A DNA stretch of 34,698 bases from an uncultured cyanobacterium (GTDB taxonomy: Bacteria; Cyanobacteriota; Cyanobacteriia; PCC-6307; Cyanobiaceae): contig CAIRWM010000147.1 of assembly GCA_903882285.1 (NCBI GenBank), forward strand, positions 1 to 34,698. Reading direction: 5' to 3'. Made by a program: the position numbers and the translations under genes. Shown here piece after piece: positions 1-6,697 of this stretch (its first letter is position 1; the number at the start of each line of letters is the position of its first letter). The notes under the pieces were generated by a model that was not told the origin of the DNA, did no database searches, and was given only the letters and a program-made list of their open reading frames with translations.

Positions 1-47
1 ATGAGATTAGATTCTTTGGATAAAGCCGTCTTGGTCAGAGGTTCCCT

Positions 48-66
48 AAGGGGCAGCGTTATCCGT
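48..66 (+). repeat. Left arm of imperfect inverted repeat bounding hicAB
   Basis: Reads AAGGGGCAGCGTTATCCGT. The reverse complement of 714-731 is AAGGGGCTCGTTATCCGT, so the two arms match except around one extra base and one substitution in the middle. The arms lie outside the hicA/hicB coding region on both sides. The left arm also ends a shorter imperfect dyad (18-30 GGATAAAGCCGTC against 51-63 GGGCAGCGTTATCC). The match is seen directly. A role as a mobile-unit boundary is inference, since no recombinase gene is nearby. Confidence 0.55.
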
Positions 67-125
67 ATCCAGCAAGCCGTTGACTGCAAACCACACCTGG
101 TACCGAGAAGCAGTACCATGCTGGA

Positions 126-380
126 ATAAGGCGAAAGCACCAGCGCACTCTTGGGCTGATCTTCTCCCGACCTGCAAGCGGCAGTTTGCCGTGGAGGGAC
201 ATCGAAGCCCTGTTTCAGGAGCTTGGTGGGAATGTCAGTGAGAGGGCGGGCAGCCGAGTCGCGGTCGTTCTGTTTGGCGAAGTCAGGGTCTTTCACAGAC
301 CCCACCCATCGCCTGATACAGACAAGGGTGCTGTTGCTTCGATCCGCAAATGGCTTGAAGAACACGGAGTGTCCCCATGA
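126..380 (+). CDS. hicA: HicA-family toxin, start codon apparently lost
   Basis: HicA toxins are small double-stranded-RNA-binding-fold mRNA interferases silenced by HicB. The frame shows the HicA pattern: RRKHQRTLGLIF at the N-terminus, then PWRDIEALF, a GSRVAVVLFG strand, FHRPHP with the His pair, and IRKWLEEHGV at the end. The first ordinary start in frame is TTG at 186, which would remove the conserved N-terminal helix. HicA-like residues continue upstream to an ATA at 126, exactly where family members have Met (I-R-R-K-H), and the frame is open back to a TGA at 81. The simplest reading is an ATG-to-ATA change; AUA initiation or a 64-residue product from TTG 186 are alternatives. The nearby ATG at 118 is in another frame and stops after three codons. 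The stop overlaps the hicB start (ATGA). GC is lower than in the downstream genes. Confidence 0.62.
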   Translation: MRRKHQRTLGLIFSRPASGSLPWRDIEALFQELGGNVSERAGSRVAVVLFGEVRVFHRPHPSPDTDKGAVASIRKWLEEHGVSP

Positions 381-709
381 ATCTCATGAAACTGGATGGC
401 TACCACGCCAAGATTGAGTACGACGAGGAAACAGATCAATTTCGAGGGGAAATTCTTGGGCTTTCTGGAGGAGCGGACTTCTATGGTTCTAGTCCGGCTG
501 AGCTTCGTCGTGAGTTCAAAAATTCATTGGACGTTTTTCTAGAAGTCTGCAAGGAGCAAGGAATCGAGCCCCGTAGAAGCTTTTCAGGTAAATTCAATCT
601 TCGGATACCGCCTGAACTGCACGAGAAATTAGCTATCACTGCGGAGGTGCAGGGTAAGAGTCTAAACACGCTCGCCCAGGAAGCACTCCAGAGAAGTGTC
701 ACGGCATAA
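377..709 (+). CDS. hicB: HicB-family antitoxin
   Basis: This 110-residue protein has the two-part HicB layout. An N-terminal partial RNase-H-like fold ([18 protein letters not shown], then LSGGADFYG) is followed by the linker helix [16 protein letters not shown]. The C-terminal ribbon-helix-helix DNA-binding segment contains [16 protein letters not shown] and [10 protein letters not shown]. HicB binds and inhibits HicA and usually represses its own operon. The ATG at 377 overlaps the hicA stop by four bases and has a GGAG ribosome-binding site at 366-369. Met at 386 is an alternative start. The antitoxin looks intact, unlike the toxin start, which would suit an orphaned antitoxin. The family call is firm; activity is not shown. 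Confidence 0.85.
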   Translation: MNLMKLDGYHAKIEYDEETDQFRGEILGLSGGADFYGSSPAELRREFKNSLDVFLEVCKEQGIEPRRSFSGKFNLRIPPELHEKLAITAEVQGKSLNTLAQEALQRSVTA

Positions 710-713
710 AGGA

Positions 714-731
714 ACGGATAACGAGCCCCTT
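714..731 (-). repeat. Right arm of imperfect inverted repeat bounding hicAB
   Basis: The plus strand reads ACGGATAACGAGCCCCTT, starting four bases after the hicB stop. Its reverse complement matches 48-66 apart from the central bases. It is followed by a small dyad, GTGG-ACAGG-CCAC. I found no second GTTATCC-type arm downstream that would complete a full attC-like site. Confidence 0.5.
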
Positions 732-767
732 GAGTGGACAGGCCACCACCGATTCCCTGCTCGCGCC

Positions 768-944
768 CTACAGTCTCTGAATGCCCGCAAAGCTCAGCAC
801 ATCGCTATAGATGCGATCAATGGTGATGTCCTGGGCTGTGCGCACCTGAAGCCGCCCCTGAGACGGCGCCGTAAGCTGTATCCCAACCCGTACGGACTGT
901 TCTGCAGGGCTGCGCTCGCCCCAGACAGTGCCTTGGGTGGCACC
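768..944 (-). pseudogene. Startless protein-like fragment between hicB and ruvC
   Basis: The 301 bases between hicB and ruvC hold no complete gene. On the minus strand, 58 codons are open from just after a TAG (945-947) to a TAG at 768-770. The translation looks protein-like: [20 protein letters not shown], then [20 protein letters not shown], then SFAGIQRL at the end. There is no ATG, GTG or TTG before an internal GTG, so this could be the C-terminal remnant of a longer gene. I do not recognise the family. A chance open frame cannot be excluded in GC-rich DNA, although the residue mix is less Arg/Pro/Ala-skewed than the usual shadow frames here. Confidence 0.35.
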
Positions 945-1010
945 CTATCCGGGTGGGCACGCCCCATCGGCCCGCCCGCTCGAGCGGCCCCCTCTGCCGT
1001 CAGCCGCCCC

Positions 1011-1499
1011 ATGATCATCCTCGGCATCGATCCCGGCCTGGCCCGCGTGGGCTACGGGGTGATCGAGGTGGAGGAGGGCGCGGCGGGACGGCCCACGGGC
1101 GGCTCCCAGCGTCTGCTCGACTGCGGCATGATCCGCACCGATCCCGGCCGCAACGAGGGAGACCGCATGGTCGAGATCGCCGCCGATCTGCGGGTGCTGA
1201 TCCGCCGCTGGCGGCCCCAACTGGCGGCAGTGGAGAAGTTCTTCTTCTACCGCTCCAGCACCACGATCGCCGTGGTGCAGGCTCGCGGCGTGCTGCTCAT
1301 GACCCTGGCCCGCTTCCGCATTCCGGTGGTGGAGTACCCCCCCATGCAGATCAAGCTGGCCGTGGCCGGCCACGGCCATGCAGGCAAGGACGAGGTGCTG
1401 GAGGCCGTGATGCGCGAACTCGACCTGGAACAGCCCCCCAGGCCAGACGACGCCGCCGATGCCCTGGCGGTGGCGCTGACGGGCTGGTTCCAGCGATGA
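1011..1499 (+). CDS. ruvC: Crossover junction endodeoxyribonuclease RuvC
   Basis: RuvC is the Holliday-junction resolvase that nicks two strands symmetrically during recombinational repair, working with RuvAB. The 162-residue product has the RNase-H-like catalytic set: Asp7 in [10 protein letters not shown], Glu75 in AVEKFFF, and Asp147/Asp150 in [10 protein letters not shown]. Length and motif spacing match the family. The ATG at 1011 puts the first catalytic Asp at its usual position 7. The same frame is open upstream to 696, but that part does not look like RuvC. The stop overlaps the next start (ATGA), so the following gene is probably translationally coupled. No clear Shine-Dalgarno sequence is present. 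Confidence 0.95.
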   Translation: MIILGIDPGLARVGYGVIEVEEGAAGRPTGGSQRLLDCGMIRTDPGRNEGDRMVEIAADLRVLIRRWRPQLAAVEKFFFYRSSTTIAVVQARGVLLMTLARFRIPVVEYPPMQIKLAVAGHGHAGKDEVLEAVMRELDLEQPPRPDDAADALAVALTGWFQR

Positions 1500-2092
1500 G
1501 CAGCGGCAAGAAGGCTCTGCGACGGCTCGGCCGCCGCCGACGCGGCGAGCACCTGGAGGCCTGCGCCGGGCCGGTCCTGGCCCAGGTGCGGGCCTGCCTG
1601 CCGCAGCGCCTGGCCCCGGGCCGGCTGCTGGGGCTCTACTGGCCCATGGCCTCCGAGCTCGACTTGCGGCCCCTGGCCGAAGACCTCCCCGGCCGACTGG
1701 CCCTGCCGGCCGTGTTAACCCCAGCGGAGCCCGGCGGGGCGGCCGCCCTCCACTTCCGCCGCTGGCAGCCCAAGGCCCCCCTGGCCCCCGACCACTGCGG
1801 CATCCCCAGCCCCGCCGAGGGCCCGAACCTGCCAGCGGAGACCCTGGGGCTGCTGCTGGTGCCGGCGCTGGCCTTCGATCCGCGCAGCGGCATCCGCCTC
1901 GGCTACGGCGGCGGCTGGTACGACCGCCTGCGCGCTGATCCGCTCTGGCGGCGCGTGCCGGCCCTGGTAGTGCTACCGGCGGCCTGCCTGCTTGACGACC
2001 TGCCCCACGATCCCTGGGACGTGCCCTTCGACGGCTGGATCGATGAGACGGGACTGCATCCGATCCCGGGCCGAAAGATTGCAACCTCGTAA
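1496..2092 (+). CDS. 5-formyltetrahydrofolate cyclo-ligase
   Basis: This enzyme converts 5-formyl-THF to 5,10-methenyl-THF using ATP, returning stored folate to one-carbon metabolism. The 198-residue protein carries the family signature late in the chain: [14 protein letters not shown] followed by [12 protein letters not shown], which includes the glycine-rich nucleotide and folate-binding loop. A basic N-terminus ([16 protein letters not shown]) corresponds to the usual start helix. The ATG at 1496 overlaps the ruvC stop by four bases, suggesting co-transcription. The sequence is Ala/Leu/Pro-rich, as expected at this GC content. The call is good at family level. Confidence 0.88.
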   Translation: MSSGKKALRRLGRRRRGEHLEACAGPVLAQVRACLPQRLAPGRLLGLYWPMASELDLRPLAEDLPGRLALPAVLTPAEPGGAAALHFRRWQPKAPLAPDHCGIPSPAEGPNLPAETLGLLLVPALAFDPRSGIRLGYGGGWYDRLRADPLWRRVPALVVLPAACLLDDLPHDPWDVPFDGWIDETGLHPIPGRKIATS

Positions 2093-2161
2093 CGCGGGCG
2101 GCTTCAGCCCCGCTTCCCCCGCGGCGTTTGCCAGGATCAGCGGCGAGCGCACCGCACCCCC

Positions 2162-2377
2162 TTGGACCTGACCACCCTGCAGAATCAGGCCACCCGGAGT
2201 GCCGAACCCCTCGCCAGCCGCGCCGGGGTACGAGCCCTCACCGCCGCCGAGCAGGTGCTGGCCGCCGAACTGCAGGCCAGAGGCGCGGCCACCGATGCCC
2301 TGTCGATGATGGTCAGCTCGATCGCCCGGATGGTGCAGGCGGGCAAAAGTAGCGATAGTCGCTGGAAAGCCTCCTGA
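2162..2377 (+). CDS. Small helical hypothetical protein
   Basis: A 71-codon frame opens with TTG at 2162 and closes four bases before the GTG of the next gene. The residues suggest an all-helical soluble protein rich in Ala, Leu and Gln, for example RALTAAEQVLAAELQARG and MMVSSIARMVQAGKSS. There is no recognised domain, signal peptide or membrane segment. Support comes from its tight spacing to the following gene and its fairly balanced composition. The weak start and shortness count against it. The 69 bases between the cyclo-ligase and this frame show nothing notable. Confidence 0.4.
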   Translation: MDLTTLQNQATRSAEPLASRAGVRALTAAEQVLAAELQARGAATDALSMMVSSIARMVQAGKSSDSRWKAS

Positions 2378-2381
2378 TCCC

Positions 2382-2858
2382 GTGACCTTCCGTCGTCTCC
2401 TGCCGGTGCTGCTGGGCACCGGCGGCCTGCTTCTCATTCCCGGTGGCGTCCGGGCCCATGGCATCGAATCAAGCCTCGAACGGCTCGGCAGCCTCAGCGC
2501 CGGCCTCGAGAGCCGCTTCTCCAGTGGCCTGCCGGCCAGCGATGCCGCCGTGCGGCTCGTGCCTGCCGGCGGCGGCACCCCGATCGAGCTGGGCCACACC
2601 GACGCCCAGGGCCGTCTCAGCTTCATCCTGCCGGCACGCGCCAGCGCCGACTGGGAGATCCTGGTGGATGCCGGAGCCGGTCACCGCGACTACCTCGAAC
2701 TGCGCGAGGCCGAGCCGGCCGCTCCCCAACGCCGCTCCAGGCCCCGCCTCGAGGCCGCGGCGGAACTGCATCAGGGGCTAACGGAGCGCCACCCCTGGGG
2801 CCAGCTCGGCCTGGTGGGGCTGGGGGGCGGCCTGCTCGCCCGCCAACGGCGGCGCTGA
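2382..2858 (+). CDS. Secreted/anchored hypothetical protein, possible carboxypeptidase-regulatory-like fold
   Basis: This 158-residue protein starts with GTG at 2382. It has an N-terminal signal peptide (FRRLLPVLLGTGGLLLIPGG, cleavage plausible after VRA). The middle section, with AAVRLVPAGGGTPIELGHTD and then QGRLSFILPA, looks like a small beta-sandwich of the kind found in surface or metal-uptake accessory proteins. A weakly hydrophobic C-terminal stretch (GQLGLVGLGGGLLA) followed by RQRRR could anchor it. The resemblance to regulatory-like or CbiM/NikM-associated domains is inference from pattern only. It lies between a small unknown and sufE on the same strand. Confidence 0.6.
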   Translation: MTFRRLLPVLLGTGGLLLIPGGVRAHGIESSLERLGSLSAGLESRFSSGLPASDAAVRLVPAGGGTPIELGHTDAQGRLSFILPARASADWEILVDAGAGHRDYLELREAEPAAPQRRSRPRLEAAAELHQGLTERHPWGQLGLVGLGGGLLARQRRR

Positions 2859-2872
2859 GCGGAACCGACCCC

Positions 2873-3307
2873 ATGGCCACCAGCAGCCCGGCCCTCGATC
2901 GCATCGTCGAGCGACTCGCCGGCAGCAGCGACCCGAAGCGCCGCTATGAGTACGTGCTCTGGCTGGCCAAGAAACTCGAACCCCTGCCCGAGGAGCTCCG
3001 CCAGGAGGCCTTCAAAGTGAAGGGCTGTGTCTCCCAGGTGTACGTGATCGCCAGCCTGGACAACGGCAAGCTCCATTGGCAAGGCGATTCCGATGCCCAG
3101 ATCACCAAGGGCCTGCTGGCCCTGCTGATCGAGGGGCTGGAGGGGCTGACGCCGGCGCAGGCGGCGGCGATCGATCCCGGCTTCATCGCCGCCACCGGCC
3201 TGCAAGCCAGCCTCACCCCCTCACGCGCCAACGGCTTCCTCAACATCCTGCGCTCGATGCAGGCCCAGGCCCGGGCCCTCCAGGCCACCGCGCCGCTGGA
3301 TTTCTAG
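2873..3307 (+). CDS. sufE: SufE-family sulfur acceptor protein
   Basis: SufE accepts persulfide sulfur from the cysteine desulfurase SufS and passes it to the SUF Fe-S scaffold. The 144-residue protein shows the family core, including LEPLPEELRQEAFKVKGC and VSQVYVIASL, with the sulfur-accepting cysteine at position 52. The acidic/aromatic strand LHWQGDSDAQI and the helix GLLALLIEGLEGLTP follow as expected. Length is typical. It starts 14 bases after the preceding gene and is followed by homoserine dehydrogenase after 27 bases. No other suf genes lie in the window, so it is separated from its pathway partners here. Confidence 0.92.
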   Translation: MATSSPALDRIVERLAGSSDPKRRYEYVLWLAKKLEPLPEELRQEAFKVKGCVSQVYVIASLDNGKLHWQGDSDAQITKGLLALLIEGLEGLTPAQAAAIDPGFIAATGLQASLTPSRANGFLNILRSMQAQARALQATAPLDF

Positions 3308-3334
3308 GATCAGCGGTTTGCAGGGTTGCAGAGC

Positions 3335-4639
3335 ATGACCATCGGCATCGGCTTGCTGGGGCTGGGCACGGTGGGAGCCGGGGTGGCGGCCATCCTGGCT
3401 AGGCCGGAAGGGCGCCATCCGCTGGTGGGTGAACTGACCCTGCGCCGAGTGGCCGTGCGCGATCTCGCCCGCCCCAGGCCCGTGCCACTTGCCCCGGAGT
3501 TGCTCAGCACGGACGCTGAGGCCGTGGTGGACGACCCGGCGGTGGACATCGTGGTGGAGGTGATGGGCGGCCTGGAGCCCGCCCGCACCCTGATCCTGCG
3601 GGCGATCGCCGCCGGCAAGCCCGTGGTCACCGCCAACAAGGCGGTGATCGCCCGCTACGGCGAGGAGATCGCCGCCGCCGCCGCCGCCCGCGGTGTCTAC
3701 GTGCTGATCGAGGCCGCGGTGGGCGGCGGCATCCCGATCATCGAACCGCTGAAGCAATCACTGGGGGGGAACCGCATCCAGCGGGTCAGCGGCATCATCA
3801 ACGGCACCACCAACTACATCCTCAGCCGCATGGCGGACGAGGGGGCCGCCTACGCCGAGGTGCTGGCCGATGCCCAGCGGCTGGGCTACGCCGAAGCCGA
3901 TCCCGCCGCCGACGTGCAGGGCGGGGACGCCGCCGACAAGATCGCCATCTTGGCGGGCCTGGCCTACGGCGGCCCGGTGCCCAGGGCCGGCATCGCCACC
4001 GAGGGAATCGACCGCCTCGACGCCCGCGACGTCGCCTACGCCGACCAGCTCGGCTTTGTGGTCAAGCTGCTGGCGGTGGCGGAGCACTGCGGCCACAGCG
4101 ACGACGGCACCCAGCAGCTGGATGTACGGGTTCACCCCACCCTGCTGCCCCGCCAGCACCCGCTGGCGGGGGTGCACGGGGTCAACAACGCCATCCTGGT
4201 GGAGGGCGATCCGGTGGGCCGGGTGATGTTCTACGGCCCGGGGGCCGGGGCGGGGCCCACCGCCTCGGCCGTGGTGGCCGACATCCTCAACATCGCCGGC
4301 ATCCGCCAGGTGGGCGGCGCCGACGCCGGCCTCGATCCGCTGCTGGCGGCCAGCAGCTGGCGCCGCTGTGCGCTGATCGACGGCGCCCTGAGCCGGCATC
4401 GCAACTACGTGCGACTGCGCACCCGCGACGAGGCCGGCGTGATCGGCCGGATCGGCACCTGCTTCGGCGATGCCGGCGTCTCGATCCAGTCAATCGTGCA
4501 GTTCGAGGGGAGCGGCGACGGGGCCGAGATCGTCGTGATCACCCATGAGGTGCAGGAAGCCCTGTTCCGCCAGGCCCTGGCGGCGATCGAGACCCTGGCG
4601 GCGGTGGAGTCTGTGGCGGCCTGCCTGCGCACCCTCTGA
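3335..4639 (+). CDS. hom: Homoserine dehydrogenase
   Basis: Hom reduces aspartate semialdehyde to homoserine with NAD(P)H, committing carbon to threonine and methionine. The 434-residue chain begins with the Rossmann nucleotide loop IGLLGLGTVGAG. The catalytic domain contains GKPVVTANKAVIARYG, AAVGGGIPII and SGIINGTTNYIL, then DVQGGDAADKIAIL with the catalytic Asp/Lys region. A C-terminal ACT domain (about 350-434, NYVRLRTRDEAGVIGRIG) is the usual site of threonine feedback control. I chose ATG 3335 over the in-frame TTG at 3326 because it sits directly before the dinucleotide fold. The following 183 bases hold no gene. Confidence 0.95.
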   Translation: MTIGIGLLGLGTVGAGVAAILARPEGRHPLVGELTLRRVAVRDLARPRPVPLAPELLSTDAEAVVDDPAVDIVVEVMGGLEPARTLILRAIAAGKPVVTANKAVIARYGEEIAAAAAARGVYVLIEAAVGGGIPIIEPLKQSLGGNRIQRVSGIINGTTNYILSRMADEGAAYAEVLADAQRLGYAEADPAADVQGGDAADKIAILAGLAYGGPVPRAGIATEGIDRLDARDVAYADQLGFVVKLLAVAEHCGHSDDGTQQLDVRVHPTLLPRQHPLAGVHGVNNAILVEGDPVGRVMFYGPGAGAGPTASAVVADILNIAGIRQVGGADAGLDPLLAASSWRRCALIDGALSRHRNYVRLRTRDEAGVIGRIGTCFGDAGVSIQSIVQFEGSGDGAEIVVITHEVQEALFRQALAAIETLAAVESVAACLRTL

Positions 4640-4759
4640 CAGGGTCGCCTGAGCGACACAGGGGCTACTTGGGCTGGGTGGCCGGCTGGGTGGCGAACCT
4701 TGGACATGGTGATCCCCTGACCGAGGGGTAAGTCGGTAGTGAGCGGCACAAGCTGCCGG

Positions 4760-4784
4760 GCCTTCTGAAATAATTCTTTAAGGC
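4760..4784 (+). promoter_or_regulatory. AT-rich island with GCCTT/AAGGC dyad upstream of small gene
   Basis: The 183-base gap after hom is GC-rich except for a short stretch around GAAATAATTCTTTAA, flanked by GCCTT (4760-4764) and AAGGC (4780-4784). An AT-rich patch of this kind just before an isolated gene is a reasonable place for a -10 region or operator. I cannot identify a matching -35. A separate CCCCT-GACCG-AGGGG hairpin lies upstream near 4713-4728 but has no T-tract. Confidence 0.25.
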
Positions 4785-4822
4785 GGTTTCGCGTCCCCCT
4801 GCCCTCCTCCGCTCCGTCTCCC

Positions 4823-5026
4823 ATGACCCTCCATCCGGGTGACTGCATCCAACTCACCTCTGACGATCAGCTCTATCAGGTGATCGGCATCGACGACCGT
4901 GGCGATCGCTGCTGGCTGCGGCGCTGGCCCCTGGCCCGCCACGGCTCGCCGGTGATCGAGCTGTCCCTGCGCCAGGTCCAGACCCCCGGCCATCACCTCC
5001 CCCAGCCGCTCAACAGCCGCGGCTGA
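4823..5026 (+). CDS. Small conserved-looking cyanobacterial hypothetical protein
   Basis: A 67-residue protein with a compact beta-rich pattern: LHPGDCIQLTSDDQLYQVIG, DDRGDRCWLRRWPLARHGSP, then VIELSLRQVQ. The regular alternation, the Trp/Cys/Arg-rich middle and the clean ATG start suggest a real small SH3/KOW-like barrel protein. I believe similar proteins occur in picocyanobacteria, but that is memory, not a search. It has no signal peptide. It stands alone downstream of hom after an AT-rich patch and 30 bases before the ABC lipoprotein gene. Function unknown. Confidence 0.65.
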   Translation: MTLHPGDCIQLTSDDQLYQVIGIDDRGDRCWLRRWPLARHGSPVIELSLRQVQTPGHHLPQPLNSRG

Positions 5027-5056
5027 AGCCCGTCAGGCAGGCCATCACCGTTTTGA

Positions 5057-6697
5057 ATGGGATCGTTCCGAGGTCCCGGCTTGCCGAGCTTCCCGCTGCC
5101 CCTGTTGGCCAGGGCCCTGCCCCTGTCGCTCCTGGTCCTGGCCCTTCTCGCTCCGGCGCTGGGCGGCTGCCAGCCCCAGCGGCCCAGCGGCAGTCTGATC
5201 GTGGCCAGCAAGAGCCGCATCGACTCCCTGGACCCCGCCACGGCCTCCCGCATCGGCATCATGCAGGTGCTGAGCGCTCTGGGGGATCCCCTCTACGCGA
5301 TCGGGGCCAACGGCCGCATCGAACCCCGCCTGGCGACGGCCCTGCCCCAGCTCAGCCCCGATGGGCTGCGCGCCCGCATCCCGCTGCGCCAGGGGGTGTC
5401 GTTTCACGACGGCACCCCCTTCGACGCCGCGGCCATGGTCTTCTCGCTGGAGCGGTTCCTGGCCATCGGCACCCTCGGCTACCAGCTGGGCGACCGGGTG
5501 AAGGCGGTGCGTGCCACGGGCCCCCATGAGATCGAACTGGAACTGAAACGCCCCTTCAGCCCGCTGCCGCGGCTGTTGAGTGCCATCTTCTTGACCCCCG
5601 TCTCCCCCACCGCCTACCGCACCCATCGCGACAAGCCCCTGGCCGATCGCTTCGTGGGCACCGGGCCCTATCGGCTCTCCTTCTTCAGCGGTCACCAGCA
5701 GCGCCTGGTGCCGTTCGCGGGCTACTGGGGCCGCCGGCCCGCCAACACCGGCATCGATCTGGTGACCCTGGGCAACTCCACCGCCCTGTTCGGGGCACTG
5801 CGCAGCGGCGAGGTCGACCTGCTGCTCTCCAGTGGGATCGAGATCGATCACCAGCAGGCCCTGCATCGCGATGCCGCCGCCGGCCGCCTGCGCGAGACGG
5901 TCGGTCCGGCCCTGGAGATCGGCTATCTCACCCTGCTGAGCGACAAGGCCCCGCTCCACAACCCGATGCTGCGCCGCGCCATCGCCCACAGCCTCGACCG
6001 CCGCACGATCGGCGAGCGGGTCAACCGGGGCCTGCGCCCCGGCCTGCGCCAGCTGGTGCCACCGACCCTGCCGGGCTCCGATCCTCACGCCTGGCCGCCC
6101 TACCGCCCGGCCGAAGCGCGGCGCCTGTTCCGCCAGGCGGGCTACTGCAACGACAGGCGCTTCGCCCTGCCGCTCACCTTCCGCTCCGACATCCCCACCG
6201 ACCGCCTCTTCGCCCTCACCTGGCAGGCCCAGCTGCGGCGCGATCTGCACGATTGCGTGACGCTGGAGGTAAGCGGCATGGAATCCACCACCGCCTATGC
6301 CCAGCTCGACAAGGGCGTCTTCCCGATGATCCTGCTCGACTGGATGGGGGACTACCCCGACGCCGACAACTTCCTCGCGCCGCTGATCGGCTGCAGCCGG
6401 GCCGAGGGATCGCGCTGTCTGGAGGGGGGCAGCGCCCTCAGCGGCAGCTTCTGGAGCGAGCCCGGCCTCGAGGCCGACCTGCAACGCAGCACGGTGGTGG
6501 CGGGCGCAGAGCGGGAGCGGCTGCTGCGCAGCCTCCAGCAGCGCACCGCCGCGGCCAGCCCCTACATCCCGGTCTGGCTGGTGGCCCCCGTGGCCTGGGC
6601 CCGCCCCCACGTGAGCCCTCCCCGCTTCGACGGCTCCGGCCGGGTGGTGCTCGCCGAGCTACGCGGCCGCCCGCCGGCCCAGGGGGTCCAGCCATGA
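5057..6697 (+). CDS. ABC transporter substrate-binding lipoprotein, family 5 (peptide/nickel type)
   Basis: Family 5 solute-binding proteins capture oligopeptides, nickel complexes or related ligands for a DppBC-type permease. The 546-residue product has an N-terminal signal with a lipobox (LGGC, lipidated Cys about 38). The SBP_bac_5 pattern follows: SRIDSLDPATASRIGIMQVL, IPLRQGVSFHDGTPFDAAAM, FVGTGPYRLSFF, and LRRAIAHSLDRRTIGERV. The C-terminal half includes LDWMGDYPDADNFLAPLIGC. Length is typical for DppA/OppA relatives. The ligand cannot be read from sequence. Its stop overlaps the permease start by four bases, so the two are an operon. Confidence 0.9.
   Translation: MGSFRGPGLPSFPLPLLARALPLSLLVLALLAPALGGCQPQRPSGSLIVASKSRIDSLDPATASRIGIMQVLSALGDPLYAIGANGRIEPRLATALPQLSPDGLRARIPLRQGVSFHDGTPFDAAAMVFSLERFLAIGTLGYQLGDRVKAVRATGPHEIELELKRPFSPLPRLLSAIFLTPVSPTAYRTHRDKPLADRFVGTGPYRLSFFSGHQQRLVPFAGYWGRRPANTGIDLVTLGNSTALFGALRSGEVDLLLSSGIEIDHQQALHRDAAAGRLRETVGPALEIGYLTLLSDKAPLHNPMLRRAIAHSLDRRTIGERVNRGLRPGLRQLVPPTLPGSDPHAWPPYRPAEARRLFRQAGYCNDRRFALPLTFRSDIPTDRLFALTWQAQLRRDLHDCVTLEVSGMESTTAYAQLDKGVFPMILLDWMGDYPDADNFLAPLIGCSRAEGSRCLEGGSALSGSFWSEPGLEADLQRSTVVAGAERERLLRSLQQRTAAASPYIPVWLVAPVAWARPHVSPPRFDGSGRVVLAELRGRPPAQGVQP

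Noticed and set aside
1..129. 42-codon frame starting at base 1 of the window
   Set aside because: It overlaps the repeat arm and the hicA leader and shows no domain. It could be the tail of a gene cut by the window, but nothing supports that.
696..1010. N-terminal extension of RuvC by about 105 residues
   Set aside because: The frame is open, but the sequence is Arg/Pro-rich and unlike RuvC. ATG 1011 puts the catalytic Asp at position 7 as expected.
945..2084. Long minus-strand open frame opposite ruvC and the cyclo-ligase
   Set aside because: Its residues are Arg/Gly/Ala-skewed, as in a high-GC shadow frame, and the plus strand encodes two recognisable enzymes over the same bases.
5045..6610. 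521-codon minus-strand frame opposite the ABC lipoprotein
   Set aside because: Low-complexity Gly/Ala/Gln/His composition, with no motif. The plus-strand gene has a lipobox and clear SBP_bac_5 motifs.
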